Shown: positions 19,161-27,908 of the stretch, one piece after another | Layout: each line of letters opens with the position of its first letter | How positions within the stretch are numbered: position 1 is the first letter of the stretch | From: Sediminicoccus rosea | Lineage (GTDB): Bacteria > Pseudomonadota > Alphaproteobacteria > Acetobacterales > Acetobacteraceae | DNA: 64,000 nt | Assembly (NCBI RefSeq): GCF_033547095.1 | Contig: NZ_CP137852.1 | Span: 3,869,001-3,933,000 of the forward strand | Direction of reading: 5' to 3' | The notes under the pieces: generated by a model | Told to the model about the DNA's origin: nothing | Seen by the model: only the letters and a program-made list of their open reading frames with translations | Databases searched by the model: none | Translations under genes and position numbers: made by a program

Positions 19161-21488
19161 ATGAAACTGCATCCGATCCTGCTGGTGGCGGCCGGCCTCA
19201 CGGTCCTGGCGCCCGTCCCTGCCGATGCGCAGAACCGCCCGCGCAGTGCGCCGGCGCGCGCCGAGCAGCCCGGCGGCGTGATCACCGCCGTCGAGATTCG
19301 CGGCAACCAGCGCATCGAGATCGACACGATCCGCAGCTACATGCTGCTGGGCCCGGGCGACCAGTATGACAGCGACCGCGCCGACCGCTCGCTGCGCAGC
19401 CTCTTCGCGACCGGCCTGTTCCGCGACGTCAACATCGCGCGCGACGGCTCGCGCCTCATCGTGACGGTGGCGGAGAATCCGCTCGTCAACCGCGTCGCCT
19501 TCGAGGGCAACCGCCGCGTCTCCGACGACAACCTGCGCCCCGAGGTGCAACTGCGCTCGCGCTCCGTCTTCACCACGCAGATGGTGCAGGCCGACCGGCA
19601 GCGCATCCTTGATCTCTATGCCCGCCGCGGCCGCTTCGCCGCGCGCGTCGAGCCCAAGATCATCGAGCTCGACCAGAACCGCGTGGACGTGGTCTTCGAG
19701 ATCACCGAGGGCGAGGCCGCGCTGGTCGCGCGGGTGAACTTCGTGGGCAACCGCGCCTATTCCGATGCGCGCCTGGCCGACGTGATCTCGACCAAGCAGT
19801 CGGCCTGGTATCGCTTCCTCTCCTCCTCCGACACCTTCGATCCGGACCGCCTGAACTTCGACCGCGAGTTGCTGCGCCGCTACTACCTCCGCACCGGCTA
19901 TGCCGACATCCAGGTCGGCACCGCGACGGCGGAGCTGGCGCCGGACCGCAGCGGCTTCTTCCTGACCTACAACGTCAATGAGGGCCCGCGTTACACCTTC
20001 GGCACGGTCGAGATCACTTCGGCCTTCCCGAACCTGAATCCGGCGGACCTGCAGCGCTTCCTCGAGATCAGCCCGGGCGGCGTCTACAATGGCGACGCGG
20101 TCGAGCGCAGCGCGCAGGCCATCGCGGATGGCGCCAACCTCCGCGGCTTCCCCTTCGTGGACGTGCAGCCGCGCGTGACGCGCGACACCGAGAACAGCAC
20201 GATCAACATCACCTTCGCGGTGAACGAGGCGCCGCGCGTCTTCGTCGAGCGCATCGACATCAACGGCAATACCCGCACGCAGGACCGCGTGATCCGCCGC
20301 GAGTTCCGCCTCGCCGAGGGCGACGCGTTCAACGCGGCGCAGGTCCGCCGCTCGCGCGAGCGGCTGCGCAACCTGGGCTATTTCTCGGATGTGCAGATCA
20401 CCAACTCGCCCGGTTCAGCACCGGACCGCACGATCCTGAACACCCAGGTCGTCGAGCGCGCGACGGGTGAGGTGAGCATCGGTGGCGGCTACTCGACCGA
20501 TGCGGGCTTCCTGGCTGATGTGGGCCTGCGCGAGCGCAACCTCTCGGGCACGGGCATCGATGCGCGCATCAACGCCACGCTCGCACAGCGCCGCAGCCAG
20601 CTGGACATCTCGGCCACCAACCCGCAGTTCATGGACCGCAACCTCGCGGTCGGCGCGGATGTCTTCTACATCCAGCGGAACCTGCAGAACATCTCGCAGT
20701 TCAGCGAGCGCCGCGGCGGCTTCGCGGTCCGTGCGGGCTACGAGTTCAACGAACGCCTGCGGCAGTCCTGGTCGTACAGCCTGATCAACCGCGAGGTGTA
20801 CAACATCCAGCCGGGCGCCTCGATCTACATCCAGGAGCAGGCCGGCACGACCCTGCTGAGCCAGGTCAGCCAGACCATCGCTTATGACACGCGCGACAAC
20901 CTGATCGAGCCGCGGCGCGGCTACCTGATGCGACTGGGCACGGATTTCGCGGGCCTGGGTGGCGATGTCGCCTTCTTCCGCGCCCGCCTGGACGGCGCGC
21001 TCTTCCTGCCCTTCGAGCAGGTGTTCGGCCACCCCGACTACGTGCTGAGCATCACAGGCAGCGTCGGCTACATCGAGCCCTGGAACGGCAACGGAAACCA
21101 GGAGCGCATCGTGGACCGCTTCTTCCTGGGCGGCGAGAACCTCCGTGGCTTCGCGCTGGCCGGCGCGGGCCCGCGCGACCTGACCACCAATGACGCCCTG
21201 GGCGGCCGCCGCCTCTGGACGCAGAGCACCGAGATGCGCTTCCCGCTGCCCGGCATCCCCTCCGAGATCGGCCTGCTGGGCCGCGCCTTCGTGGATGTGG
21301 GCGCGCTCTGGGACACGGTGCAGGGACCCAACATCGGCACCAGCTCCTCGCCGCGCGTCGGCACGGGCGTGGGCATCTCCTGGCGCAGCCCCTTCGGCCT
21401 GATCAACATCGACCTGGCGCAGGCGGTGGTGAAACAGTCCTATGACCAGACCCAGGTATTCCGTTTCGGCTTCGGGACGCGCTTCTAG
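19161..21488 (+). CDS. bamA: Outer membrane protein assembly factor BamA
   Basis: BamA is the essential Omp85 insertase that folds beta-barrel proteins into the outer membrane. After a signal peptide (MKLHPILLVAAGLTVLAPVP, cleaved near ADAQ), five POTRA repeats occupy roughly residues 40-430. The C-terminal barrel contains the Omp85 features LGGENLRGFALAG (lid-lock-like RGF motif) and ends in an aromatic beta-signal (VFRFGFGTRF). The start is uncertain. ATG 19161 gives a clean signal peptide (775 aa) but no good ribosome binding site, whereas ATG 19062 overlaps the rseP stop (ATGA) and would add 33 basic residues. Confidence 0.96.
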   Translation: MKLHPILLVAAGLTVLAPVPADAQNRPRSAPARAEQPGGVITAVEIRGNQRIEIDTIRSYMLLGPGDQYDSDRADRSLRSLFATGLFRDVNIARDGSRLIVTVAENPLVNRVAFEGNRRVSDDNLRPEVQLRSRSVFTTQMVQADRQRILDLYARRGRFAARVEPKIIELDQNRVDVVFEITEGEAALVARVNFVGNRAYSDARLADVISTKQSAWYRFLSSSDTFDPDRLNFDRELLRRYYLRTGYADIQVGTATAELAPDRSGFFLTYNVNEGPRYTFGTVEITSAFPNLNPADLQRFLEISPGGVYNGDAVERSAQAIADGANLRGFPFVDVQPRVTRDTENSTINITFAVNEAPRVFVERIDINGNTRTQDRVIRREFRLAEGDAFNAAQVRRSRERLRNLGYFSDVQITNSPGSAPDRTILNTQVVERATGEVSIGGGYSTDAGFLADVGLRERNLSGTGIDARINATLAQRRSQLDISATNPQFMDRNLAVGADVFYIQRNLQNISQFSERRGGFAVRAGYEFNERLRQSWSYSLINREVYNIQPGASIYIQEQAGTTLLSQVSQTIAYDTRDNLIEPRRGYLMRLGTDFAGLGGDVAFFRARLDGALFLPFEQVFGHPDYVLSITGSVGYIEPWNGNGNQERIVDRFFLGGENLRGFALAGAGPRDLTTNDALGGRRLWTQSTEMRFPLPGIPSEIGLLGRAFVDVGALWDTVQGPNIGTSSSPRVGTGVGISWRSPFGLINIDLAQAVVKQSYDQTQVFRFGFGTRF

Positions 21489-21509
21489 GCGCGCAGACAG
21501 GTACACGAC

Positions 21510-22268
21510 ATGACATCCTTCCGATACGCGCTCGCCTCGCTGCTCGTGGCGTCCGGCCCCGCCCTGGCGCAACAGAACCAGGAATGGTTCGTGCCCGGCC
21601 AAGGCGGGCAGCGCCCGCAGGGCCAGCAGCAGCAGCGCCCGCCGCAGCAGCAGGGGCAGCCGCAGCGTCCGCCGCAGGGCCAGCCGGCCCGTCCGGCCGC
21701 GCTGCCTCCCGGCTCGCCGCCGCCGACGGCCGTCATCGGCATCGTGGACATCCCCGAGATTCAGCGTCTCTCCACCGCCTTCAACCAGGTGCGTGAGGAG
21801 ATCGAGCGCCGCCGCACCCGCCTGAATGACGATCTCCAGCGCGAGCAGAATGGCTGGCGCGAAGCGCAGCAGGCGCTCTCCGTGCAGCGCACACAGATGA
21901 CGCCGGATCAGATCCGCGCCCGCGAGCGCGAGTTGCAGGACCGCATCACCGACAGCCAGCGCATCTTCCGCAACCGCAGCCAGGCGATCGAGCAGGCAGC
22001 GCAGCAATCCCTCATGCAGATCGAGGAAGCGCTGGCCGGCGTGGTGCGCCAAGTGGCCGCCAGCCGCTCGGTCAACATCGTGGTGCCGCGCCCGCTCGTC
22101 ATCATGAACGACCCCGGCTTCGACCTGACGGAGGAGGTGGCGCAGCAGTTCAACCGCACGCTCCGCCAGGTGAACATCGCCCCCGATTCCGATGGCGCCA
22201 ACCCACCCGCCCCGCCGACGCCGCCCGCCCGCCCGGCCGCGCCCGCGCAGCAACCCCGCCGCAACTGA
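21510..22268 (+). CDS. OmpH/Skp-family periplasmic chaperone with a Pro/Gln-rich insert
   Basis: Skp/OmpH proteins hold unfolded outer-membrane proteins in the periplasm on their way to BamA, which is encoded next door. The 252-residue protein has a signal peptide (cleavage near ALA-QQ at about 21). A low-complexity Gln/Pro/Gly stretch of about 45 residues (roughly 30-72) follows. The OmpH core starts with IGIVDIPEIQRLSTAF, then a long charged helical hairpin (about 90-165) and the closing beta segment with SVNIVVPRPLVI. A second Pro/Ala tail ends the protein. The insert makes it much longer than E. coli Skp (161 residues). The gene starts 21 bases after bamA. Confidence 0.9.
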   Translation: MTSFRYALASLLVASGPALAQQNQEWFVPGQGGQRPQGQQQQRPPQQQGQPQRPPQGQPARPAALPPGSPPPTAVIGIVDIPEIQRLSTAFNQVREEIERRRTRLNDDLQREQNGWREAQQALSVQRTQMTPDQIRARERELQDRITDSQRIFRNRSQAIEQAAQQSLMQIEEALAGVVRQVAASRSVNIVVPRPLVIMNDPGFDLTEEVAQQFNRTLRQVNIAPDSDGANPPAPPTPPARPAAPAQQPRRN

Positions 22269-22290
22269 GTTCCGGCGGCACGGGGCCCGC

Positions 22291-23334
22291 ATGGCGGACG
22301 ACAGACGATTCCTCGGGCCACCGCGCCTGACACCTCTCGCCGCCATCCTCACGGCCGCCGGCGGCGAGGCCGATGGCGACCGTGAGCGCATCTTCGAGGG
22401 CGTGGCGCCGCTGGATTCCGCGACGCCCTCGCAGGTGAGCTATTGCGAGGGGCGCGCCTACAAGGATGCGCTGGTGCAGACCGCGGCCGGGCTGGTGCTG
22501 GTCGCGCCGGACCTCGCCGAGTTCGTGCCCGCATCCAGCATCGCCGTCATCTGCCGGGATACGGCCCTCGCCTTCGGGCGCGTGGCCGCGCTGTTCCATC
22601 CCGCACCGACGCCGAGTGGGCAGATCCATCCCTCCGCCGTCATCCACCCCGATGCCATCATCGGCGCGGGCACGGAGATCGGCGCGAGCGCCGTGATCGG
22701 CGCCGGGGCCGAGATTGGCCGCAACTGCCGCATCGGCCCGCTGGTTCTGATCGGCGAAAAGGTGGTGCTGGGCGATGACTGCGTCATTCACAGCCATTGC
22801 AGCGTGACCCATGCGGTGCTGGGCCGCGGCGTGGTGCTGCATCCGGGTGCGCGCATCGGTCAGGAGGGCTTCGGCTTCAACACCACCGCCGATGGCCGCT
22901 TCGTCACCGCCCCGCAGCTCGGCTCCGTCCGCCTGGGCGATGCGGTGGAGGTCGGCGCCAACAGCTGCGTGGACCGCGGCGCGCTGGGCGAGACTGTGCT
23001 GGGCGCCGGCTCGCGCATCGATAACCTCGTGCAAATCGGCCACAATGTCCGCACCGGGCGGGGCTGCGTCCTCGTCTCGCAGGTCGGCGTGTCGGGCTCG
23101 ACCACGCTTGGCGACTTTGTGATGGCCGGCGGCCAGGCGGGTCTCACCGGCCATCTCAAGATCGGCAGCAAGGTGCGCATCGGCGCCCAGGCCGGCGTCA
23201 TGAACGACGTGCCGCCGGGGCTCGAGGTGCTCGGCTCGCCCGCCGCCCCGAAGAAGGAGGCGATTCGCGCGATGTTGGTCCTGAAGCGTCTCGGCAGCGA
23301 TTCCCGCCCCGCGGCCAGGCAAAAACCGGAGTGA
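22291..23334 (+). CDS. lpxD: UDP-3-O-(3-hydroxyacyl)glucosamine N-acyltransferase
   Basis: LpxD adds the N-linked hydroxyacyl chain in lipid A synthesis. The 347-residue protein has an N-terminal substrate-binding domain (about 1-105). A left-handed beta-helix of hexapeptide repeats follows (IHPSAVIHPDAIIGAG and onward), then a short helical C-terminus. The catalytic histidine is in NLVQIGHNV at about residue 251. The start at 22291 is chosen because an upstream extension would be Arg/Pro-rich and overlap ompH. It overlaps fabZ at its end. Confidence 0.96.
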   Translation: MADDRRFLGPPRLTPLAAILTAAGGEADGDRERIFEGVAPLDSATPSQVSYCEGRAYKDALVQTAAGLVLVAPDLAEFVPASSIAVICRDTALAFGRVAALFHPAPTPSGQIHPSAVIHPDAIIGAGTEIGASAVIGAGAEIGRNCRIGPLVLIGEKVVLGDDCVIHSHCSVTHAVLGRGVVLHPGARIGQEGFGFNTTADGRFVTAPQLGSVRLGDAVEVGANSCVDRGALGETVLGAGSRIDNLVQIGHNVRTGRGCVLVSQVGVSGSTTLGDFVMAGGQAGLTGHLKIGSKVRIGAQAGVMNDVPPGLEVLGSPAAPKKEAIRAMLVLKRLGSDSRPAARQKPE

Positions 23335-23810
23335 TGGAGATGGATGAGGCCGCCCCGCCCAGCACCGTGATCAACAGCTACAACATCGCGCAGATCATGC
23401 GGGCCATCCCGCATCGCTATCCCTTCCTGCTGATCGACCGCGTGGTGGACATCGTCATCGGCGAATCCGCGGTCGGCGTGAAGAACGTCTCGATCAACGA
23501 AAGCTTCTTCCAGGGCCATTTCCCGACCGAGCCGGTGATGCCCGGCGTGCTGCTGATCGAGAGCATGGCGCAGACTGCCGCCGTCCTCGTCGTCGCCACG
23601 CTGGGCCCGGACGCCGAGGGCAAGCTCGTCTATTTCATGTCCATCGAGGGGGCGAAGTTCCGCCGCCCCGTGGTGCCCGGAGACCAGGTGATGGTCCATG
23701 TGACCAAGGTGCAGCGCCGGGCGAATGTCTGGAAATTCTCGGGCCAGGCCCGGGTTGACGGCCAGGTCGTGGCGGAAGCGACCTACGCCGCCATGATCCG
23801 GGACCGGTGA
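23334..23810 (+). CDS. fabZ: 3-hydroxyacyl-[ACP] dehydratase FabZ
   Basis: FabZ dehydrates 3-hydroxyacyl-ACP, the same acyl-ACP that LpxA and LpxD consume, which explains its position between lpxD and lpxA. The 158-residue hot-dog-fold protein has the catalytic His in IPHRYPFLLIDRV (about 27) and the Glu in PGVLLIESMAQTAA. ATG 23334 overlaps the lpxD stop. GTG 23331 and ATG 23340 are in frame and possible. Confidence 0.96.
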   Translation: MEMDEAAPPSTVINSYNIAQIMRAIPHRYPFLLIDRVVDIVIGESAVGVKNVSINESFFQGHFPTEPVMPGVLLIESMAQTAAVLVVATLGPDAEGKLVYFMSIEGAKFRRPVVPGDQVMVHVTKVQRRANVWKFSGQARVDGQVVAEATYAAMIRDR

Positions 23811-24661
23811 GCCCCGTGGACCGCATCTCCGGCACGGCGCAGATTCACCCCTCCGCGATCATCGAGCCCGGCGCCCGCATCGGGGCGGGCTGCCGCATCG
23901 GCCCCTATTGCGTCATCGGCGCCTCGGTCGTGCTGGAGGAGGGCGTGGAGCTCGCCTCCCACGTCGTGATCGAGGGCATGACGACGATCGGCGCGGAGGC
24001 GAAGCTCTCGCCCTTCGCCTCCGTCGGCCTGCCGCCGCAGGACCTGAAGTACAAGGGTGAACCCACCGGCGTCGTCATCGGCCCGCGCAGCCAGCTGCGC
24101 GAGCATGTGACGGTGCATCGCGGCAGCGTGGGCGGCCAGGGCATGACGCGCATCGGCGCCGACTGCCTGCTGATGGCCTGCAGCCATGTCGGCCATGACT
24201 GCCGCCTGGGCGACCGCGTGATCCTCGCCAACAACGTGATGCTCGGCGGGCACGTCCAGCTTGGCGAGCAGTGCTTCCTGGGCGGTGGTGCGGCGATCCA
24301 CCAGATGGTCCGCGTGGGCCGCCACGCCATGGTGGGCGGCCTCGCCGGCGTCACCAACGACATCCCGCCCTTCGGCAATGTCTTCGGCCTGCCCGCGCGC
24401 CTCGTCGGGCTCAATGTGGTGGGCCTGCGCCGCCGCGGCTTCTCGCGCGAGAACCTGCACGCGCTGCGCTCGGCCTTCCGGCTGCTGTTCCGCGACCCCG
24501 GCACCTTCGCCGCACGCATGGATGCCGCCGAGCAGCGCTTCGCGGGCGACGCTTTGGTGGAGGAGGTGCTGGCCTTCCTCCGCTCCGACGAGCGCAAGCG
24601 CGAGCTGATCCGCCCCGGCCGCATGGCCGCCGAACTGGGCGGGGACGAGGAAGAGGCTTGA
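23807..24661 (+). CDS. lpxA: UDP-N-acetylglucosamine O-acyltransferase
   Basis: LpxA starts lipid A synthesis by acylating UDP-GlcNAc at O-3. The 284-residue protein has hexapeptide repeats from the N-terminus (IHPSAIIEPGARIGAGCRIG), the catalytic His in MACSHVGHDC (about residue 130) and the C-terminal helical domain (LVGLNVVGLRRRGFSREN). The start is a GTG overlapping the fabZ stop (GTGA). A second GTG at 23816 is possible. Confidence 0.96.
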   Translation: MSPVDRISGTAQIHPSAIIEPGARIGAGCRIGPYCVIGASVVLEEGVELASHVVIEGMTTIGAEAKLSPFASVGLPPQDLKYKGEPTGVVIGPRSQLREHVTVHRGSVGGQGMTRIGADCLLMACSHVGHDCRLGDRVILANNVMLGGHVQLGEQCFLGGGAAIHQMVRVGRHAMVGGLAGVTNDIPPFGNVFGLPARLVGLNVVGLRRRGFSRENLHALRSAFRLLFRDPGTFAARMDAAEQRFAGDALVEEVLAFLRSDERKRELIRPGRMAAELGGDEEEA

Positions 24662-25491
24662 AGCTCGGCCTGCTGGCCGGCGGAGGCCCCTTCCCCGCGC
24701 GCGTGGCCGAGGCCGCGCTCGCCCGCGGGCATGAGGTCTTCGTCGTCCTGCTGCGCGACTTTCACGACGACCCCGCGCTGCGCGCCTTCCCGCATATCGA
24801 GGAACGCGTGGGCGCGGGTGGCACCATCATCCAGCGCCTGCGGGCCGAGGGCATCACGCATCTCGTGCTCTGCGGCAAGGCGAAGCGGCTCTCGCCGCTG
24901 ACGCTCTGGCCCGATGCCTGGATGGCCAAGGTCATCGCGCGGCTGGGCAAGGCGGTCTTCGCGGGTGACGACACGCTGCTGCGCAACTTCATCGGCATTC
25001 TGGGCGAGGAGGGCTTCGAAGTCATCGCGCCGCAATCGCTGCTTCCCTCCAGCACCGCGGCGGCTGGCCTCCTGTCGGGCGAGGCGCCGGACGAGATGGC
25101 ACGCGCCGACATCCTCCGCGGCATCGGCGTGCTCCGTGCCCTGGCGGACCAGGATGTGGGCCAGTCCGTCGTCGTGCAGCAGGGGCTCGTCCTCGGCATC
25201 GAGGCGGTGGAGGGCACGGATGCGCTGCTGGCGCGTGCGGCGAGCCTTCGGCGCGACGGCCCTGGCGGCGTGCTGGTGAAGCTCGCCAAGCCGCAGCAGG
25301 AACTGCGCGTGGACGCGCCAGTGGTGGGTTCCATCACCGTGCGCCACGCGGCGGAGGCCGGGCTGCGCGGCATCGCCGTCGAGGCGGGCCGCACCATCCT
25401 GGCCGATGGCGAGGGGCTGCTGGCGGAAGCGCGCAAGCGGGGCCTCTTCGTCATCGCGATCGAACCAGAGACCTTCGCGCGCTCAGCCTGA
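24658..25491 (+). CDS. lpxI: UDP-2,3-diacylglucosamine pyrophosphatase LpxI (DUF1009)
   Basis: LpxI releases UMP from UDP-2,3-diacylglucosamine to give lipid X. It replaces LpxH in many alphaproteobacteria. The 277-residue protein opens with LGLLAGGGPFPARVAEAA. The C-terminal part contains the conserved VLVKLAKPQQELRVDAPVVG, where the catalytic Asp of the characterised enzyme lies. The start is assigned to TTG 24658 overlapping the lpxA stop (TTGA) with GAGG seven bases upstream. The frame is open far upstream inside lpxA, but that is out-of-frame readthrough. lpxB, which often follows, is not present here. Confidence 0.92.
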   Translation: MKLGLLAGGGPFPARVAEAALARGHEVFVVLLRDFHDDPALRAFPHIEERVGAGGTIIQRLRAEGITHLVLCGKAKRLSPLTLWPDAWMAKVIARLGKAVFAGDDTLLRNFIGILGEEGFEVIAPQSLLPSSTAAAGLLSGEAPDEMARADILRGIGVLRALADQDVGQSVVVQQGLVLGIEAVEGTDALLARAASLRRDGPGGVLVKLAKPQQELRVDAPVVGSITVRHAAEAGLRGIAVEAGRTILADGEGLLAEARKRGLFVIAIEPETFARSA

Positions 25492-25515
25492 GCGCGCCTA
25501 CCCAGGAGAGAGACG

Positions 25516-25911
25516 ATGGACCATCCCTTCCGCTACCTGCACACCATGCTGCGCGTGGGCGACCTCGAGCGCAGCATCGCCTTCTACACGACGCATCTCG
25601 GCATGCGGGAACTGCGCCGCAACGACGTGCCGGACGGCAAGTACACGCTCGTCTTCCTCGGCTATGGCGATGAGAAGAGCGAGACGGTGCTGGAGCTGAC
25701 CTACAACTACGGCGTCAGCAGCTACGAGATGGGCGGCGCCTTCGGGCACCTCGCCATCGGCGTCCCCGACATCTACGGTGTCTGTGAGAAGATGCGCGCG
25801 GCCGGGGTGAAGATCACGCGCGAGCCGGGCCCCGTGAAGTTCGGCACGACGCTGATCGCCTTCATCGAGGACCCGGACGGCTACAAGATCGAGCTGATCC
25901 AGCGGAAGTGA
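25516..25911 (+). CDS. gloA: Lactoylglutathione lyase (glyoxalase I)
   Basis: GloA converts the methylglyoxal-glutathione hemithioacetal to S-lactoylglutathione. The 131-residue VOC-fold protein has the metal ligands in the expected places: His in [14 protein letters not shown], Glu in VLELTYNYG, His in GHLAIGVPD and Glu in GYKIELIQ. A strong ribosome binding site (CAGGAGAGAG) precedes the ATG. It lies 24 bases after lpxI on the same strand, so it may be transcribed with the lipid A genes, in the position often held by lpxB. Confidence 0.93.
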   Translation: MDHPFRYLHTMLRVGDLERSIAFYTTHLGMRELRRNDVPDGKYTLVFLGYGDEKSETVLELTYNYGVSSYEMGGAFGHLAIGVPDIYGVCEKMRAAGVKITREPGPVKFGTTLIAFIEDPDGYKIELIQRK

Positions 25912-25916
25912 ACGAA

Positions 25917-25946
25917 ATGCTGGCCCGGCCAGGGCCGGGCCAGCAT
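25917..25946. terminator. Perfect 14-bp inverted repeat between convergent genes
   Basis: ATGCTGGCCCGGCC (25917-25930) and GGCCGGGCCAGCAT (25933-25946) are exact reverse complements separated by two bases. It fills the 40-base gap between gloA (plus) and the dienelactone hydrolase gene (minus). There is no long T-run. Its position suggests a two-way terminator. Confidence 0.6.
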
Positions 25947-25951
25947 GACGC

Positions 25952-26653
25952 TCAAAGGTACTCCACCAGGAATTCGGCCGTGCGGCCATTCGCGATGGTG
26001 GCCGCGCGCGCATCCCAGGCGTGGCCACCCATCCGCGCGAAGGCGTGGTCCACGCCCGGATAAACATGGCAGGTCACCTTCGGGTGGCCGGCCAGGCCTT
26101 CCAGGATCGCCTTCTGCGCCGCCGGTGGCACGAACTTGTCGAGCTCGGCGATGTGCATCAGCAGCGGGCCGCGCATGCCCGGCGCATCGCCCAGCATGCC
26201 CTCGATGCCGACGCCGTAGTAGCTGACATTGCAATCCGCATCAGTGTGCGCCGCCGTCTTGAAGGCCATGCGGCCGCCCAGGCAGAAGCCCATCGTGCCA
26301 ACCTTGCCGTTGGCGCCGGGCAGCTTGCGCGCGGCGGCGATGGTGGCCTTCAGATCCTCCAGCCCCTTCTCCTGGTCGAAGCCATTGAACAGGGCGAAGG
26401 CGCGGTCCCATTGGGCCTGGCCGGCATCTGGATCGAGCTGCACGCCGGGCTCCTGGCGCCAGAACAGGTCGGGCGCGATGGCGATGAAGCCCATATCGGC
26501 CACCCAGGCCGAGAGCGAGCGCATGGCGGCGTTGATCCCGAAGATTTCCTGGATCATCACGACCACGCCGGTCGGCTGCTGTGTCTTCGGGGTCACAACC
26601 AGGCAATCAAATGAACCGCTGCCGTCGGTTGCGGCGATCTTGATGGTGGACAT
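25952..26653 (-). CDS. Dienelactone hydrolase family protein
   Basis: An alpha/beta-hydrolase of 233 residues of the dienelactone hydrolase/carboxymethylenebutenolidase family. The early Glu of the family is in VVMIQEIFGINA, the nucleophilic Cys in TMGFCLGGRM, the Asp in AELDKFVP and the His in PGVDHAFAR, which completes a Cys-Asp-His triad. The start at 26653 has GGGAG eight bases upstream. The frame opens upstream over the opposite-strand DUF3047 gene and is ignored. No aromatic-ring catabolic genes adjoin, so the natural substrate is open. Confidence 0.92.
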   Translation of the reverse strand: MSTIKIAATDGSGSFDCLVVTPKTQQPTGVVVMIQEIFGINAAMRSLSAWVADMGFIAIAPDLFWRQEPGVQLDPDAGQAQWDRAFALFNGFDQEKGLEDLKATIAAARKLPGANGKVGTMGFCLGGRMAFKTAAHTDADCNVSYYGVGIEGMLGDAPGMRGPLLMHIAELDKFVPPAAQKAILEGLAGHPKVTCHVYPGVDHAFARMGGHAWDARAATIANGRTAEFLVEYL

Positions 26654-26702
26654 GGCGTCATCTCCCTTGGCGCAAACCTCGATGGCCGCCATGTAACCGA
26701 GG

Positions 26703-27386
26703 ATGGATCGCCGCGCCATGCTTGCCTCCGTGACCCTGGGCCTCGGCGCCCCCGCCGTCGCGCGGGCGGCGACGGAGCCCGGCCTCGCGGCCGCCGGCTG
26801 GACCCATGGCGAGTATGACGGCCTCCGCCCCGCGAATTTCCGCAGCCTGCCCGATGGCGTGGCGATCGAGGGCCAAGGGGCGGGCAGCTTCGTCTGGCGC
26901 CGCGTCGAGGGCGCGCCCGCCTGCCTCACCTGGCGCTGGCGCGTGGATGCCGCGCCGCCGCCGACCGACCTCACGCGGCGCGGCGGGGATGACCGGGCCG
27001 TGGCGATCGCGGTGGGCTTCCAGGGCTGGCCCAGCCGCTCCACCGTCTGGCAGCGCATGCAGCATGGCGTGGCGCAGGCGCGGGCAGGCAGCCACGCCCT
27101 ACCCCGCAGCGTGCTGATCTACGCCTGGGGCGGCACCGGGCAGGAGCCCCAGAGCTTCTACAGCCCCTGGCTCTCCGGCCTTGGCAAGGTGCGAATCCTG
27201 CGCCCGGCGCAGACGCCGACCGGCCGCTGGTACGAGGAGCGCGTCGACCTGGCGCGCGACTGGCGCGAGGCTTTCATCGGCGATCCACCGCCCTTGCAGG
27301 AAATTGCCATCGGCACCGATGCCGACGATACACAAGCGCGGATTTCCGCCATGGTGGAGCGCATCCGCTTCACCCGCTGCGCCTAG
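26703..27386 (+). CDS. DUF3047 domain-containing exported protein
   Basis: The 227-residue protein starts with MDRRAMLASVTLGLGAPAVA, a likely Tat- or Sec-type signal cleaved near ARAA. The mature part matches my memory of DUF3047: a beta-sandwich with CLTWRWRVDAAPPPTDL, a conserved GGDDRAVAIAVGF, and the central SVLIYAWGGTG. Function is unknown. It is divergent from the dienelactone hydrolase with a 49-base gap and is followed nine bases later by a flavin reductase gene. Confidence 0.8.
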   Translation: MDRRAMLASVTLGLGAPAVARAATEPGLAAAGWTHGEYDGLRPANFRSLPDGVAIEGQGAGSFVWRRVEGAPACLTWRWRVDAAPPPTDLTRRGGDDRAVAIAVGFQGWPSRSTVWQRMQHGVAQARAGSHALPRSVLIYAWGGTGQEPQSFYSPWLSGLGKVRILRPAQTPTGRWYEERVDLARDWREAFIGDPPPLQEIAIGTDADDTQARISAMVERIRFTRCA

Positions 27387-27394
27387 GAGACACG

Positions 27395-27892
27395 ATGCCG
27401 ATCGAACGCAAGGAATTCCGCGACGCCATGGCGCGGCTGCCGGCCGCGGTGAACATCGTCACCACCGATGGCCCGGCGGGTCTGGGCGGCTTCACCGCCA
27501 GCGCCGTCTGCAGCGTCACCGACAGTCCGCCAACGCTGCTGGTCTGCATGAACCGCAGCGTCTCCTCCTGCGAGGCCTTCCGGCAGAATGGCGTGCTCGC
27601 GGTCAACACGCTCTGCGGCTCGCACCAGGACCTCTCGACGGTCTTCGCGGGCTTCACCGGCGTGGATGGGGCGGCGCGCTTCAACTCCGGCGTGTGGCGC
27701 AAGCTGCATACCGGCGCGCCGGTGCTGGAAGGCGCGCTTGTCGCCTTCGATGCCCGCATCACCGATGTGGTGGAGAAGGGCACGCACCTGGTCATGTTCG
27801 CCGAGATCGAGGCCATCCGCACCGCCGAGGGCGTGGAGGCGGCGCTGCTGTATTTCGCGCGCGACTACCACCTGGTCGGCAAGGCGGCCTGA
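27395..27892 (+). CDS. Flavin reductase family protein
   Basis: A 165-residue FMN-binding split-barrel protein of the HpaC/RutF type, the small component that supplies reduced flavin to two-component monooxygenases. Typical features are FRDAMARLPAAVNIVTTD at the N-terminus, GFTASAVCSVTDSPPTLLVC, and FAVNTL-like LAVNTLCGSHQDLS, with the C-terminal YFARDYHLVG. No partner oxygenase is encoded nearby, so its partner must lie elsewhere or it acts on free flavin. Confidence 0.9.
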   Translation: MPIERKEFRDAMARLPAAVNIVTTDGPAGLGGFTASAVCSVTDSPPTLLVCMNRSVSSCEAFRQNGVLAVNTLCGSHQDLSTVFAGFTGVDGAARFNSGVWRKLHTGAPVLEGALVAFDARITDVVEKGTHLVMFAEIEAIRTAEGVEAALLYFARDYHLVGKAA

Positions 27893-27908
27893 GACACGGC
27901 AGGGCGCA

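Noticed and set aside
19155-19190. TTGACA directly before the bamA ATG as a promoter
   Set aside because: No -10-like sequence at 16-18 bases downstream, and transcription from there would start inside the coding region.
21603-21700. Repetitive Gln/Pro-coding region in the ompH gene as a CRISPR-like or tandem repeat array
   Set aside because: The repeats are irregular CAG/CCG codon runs within an intact reading frame, with no spacer structure.
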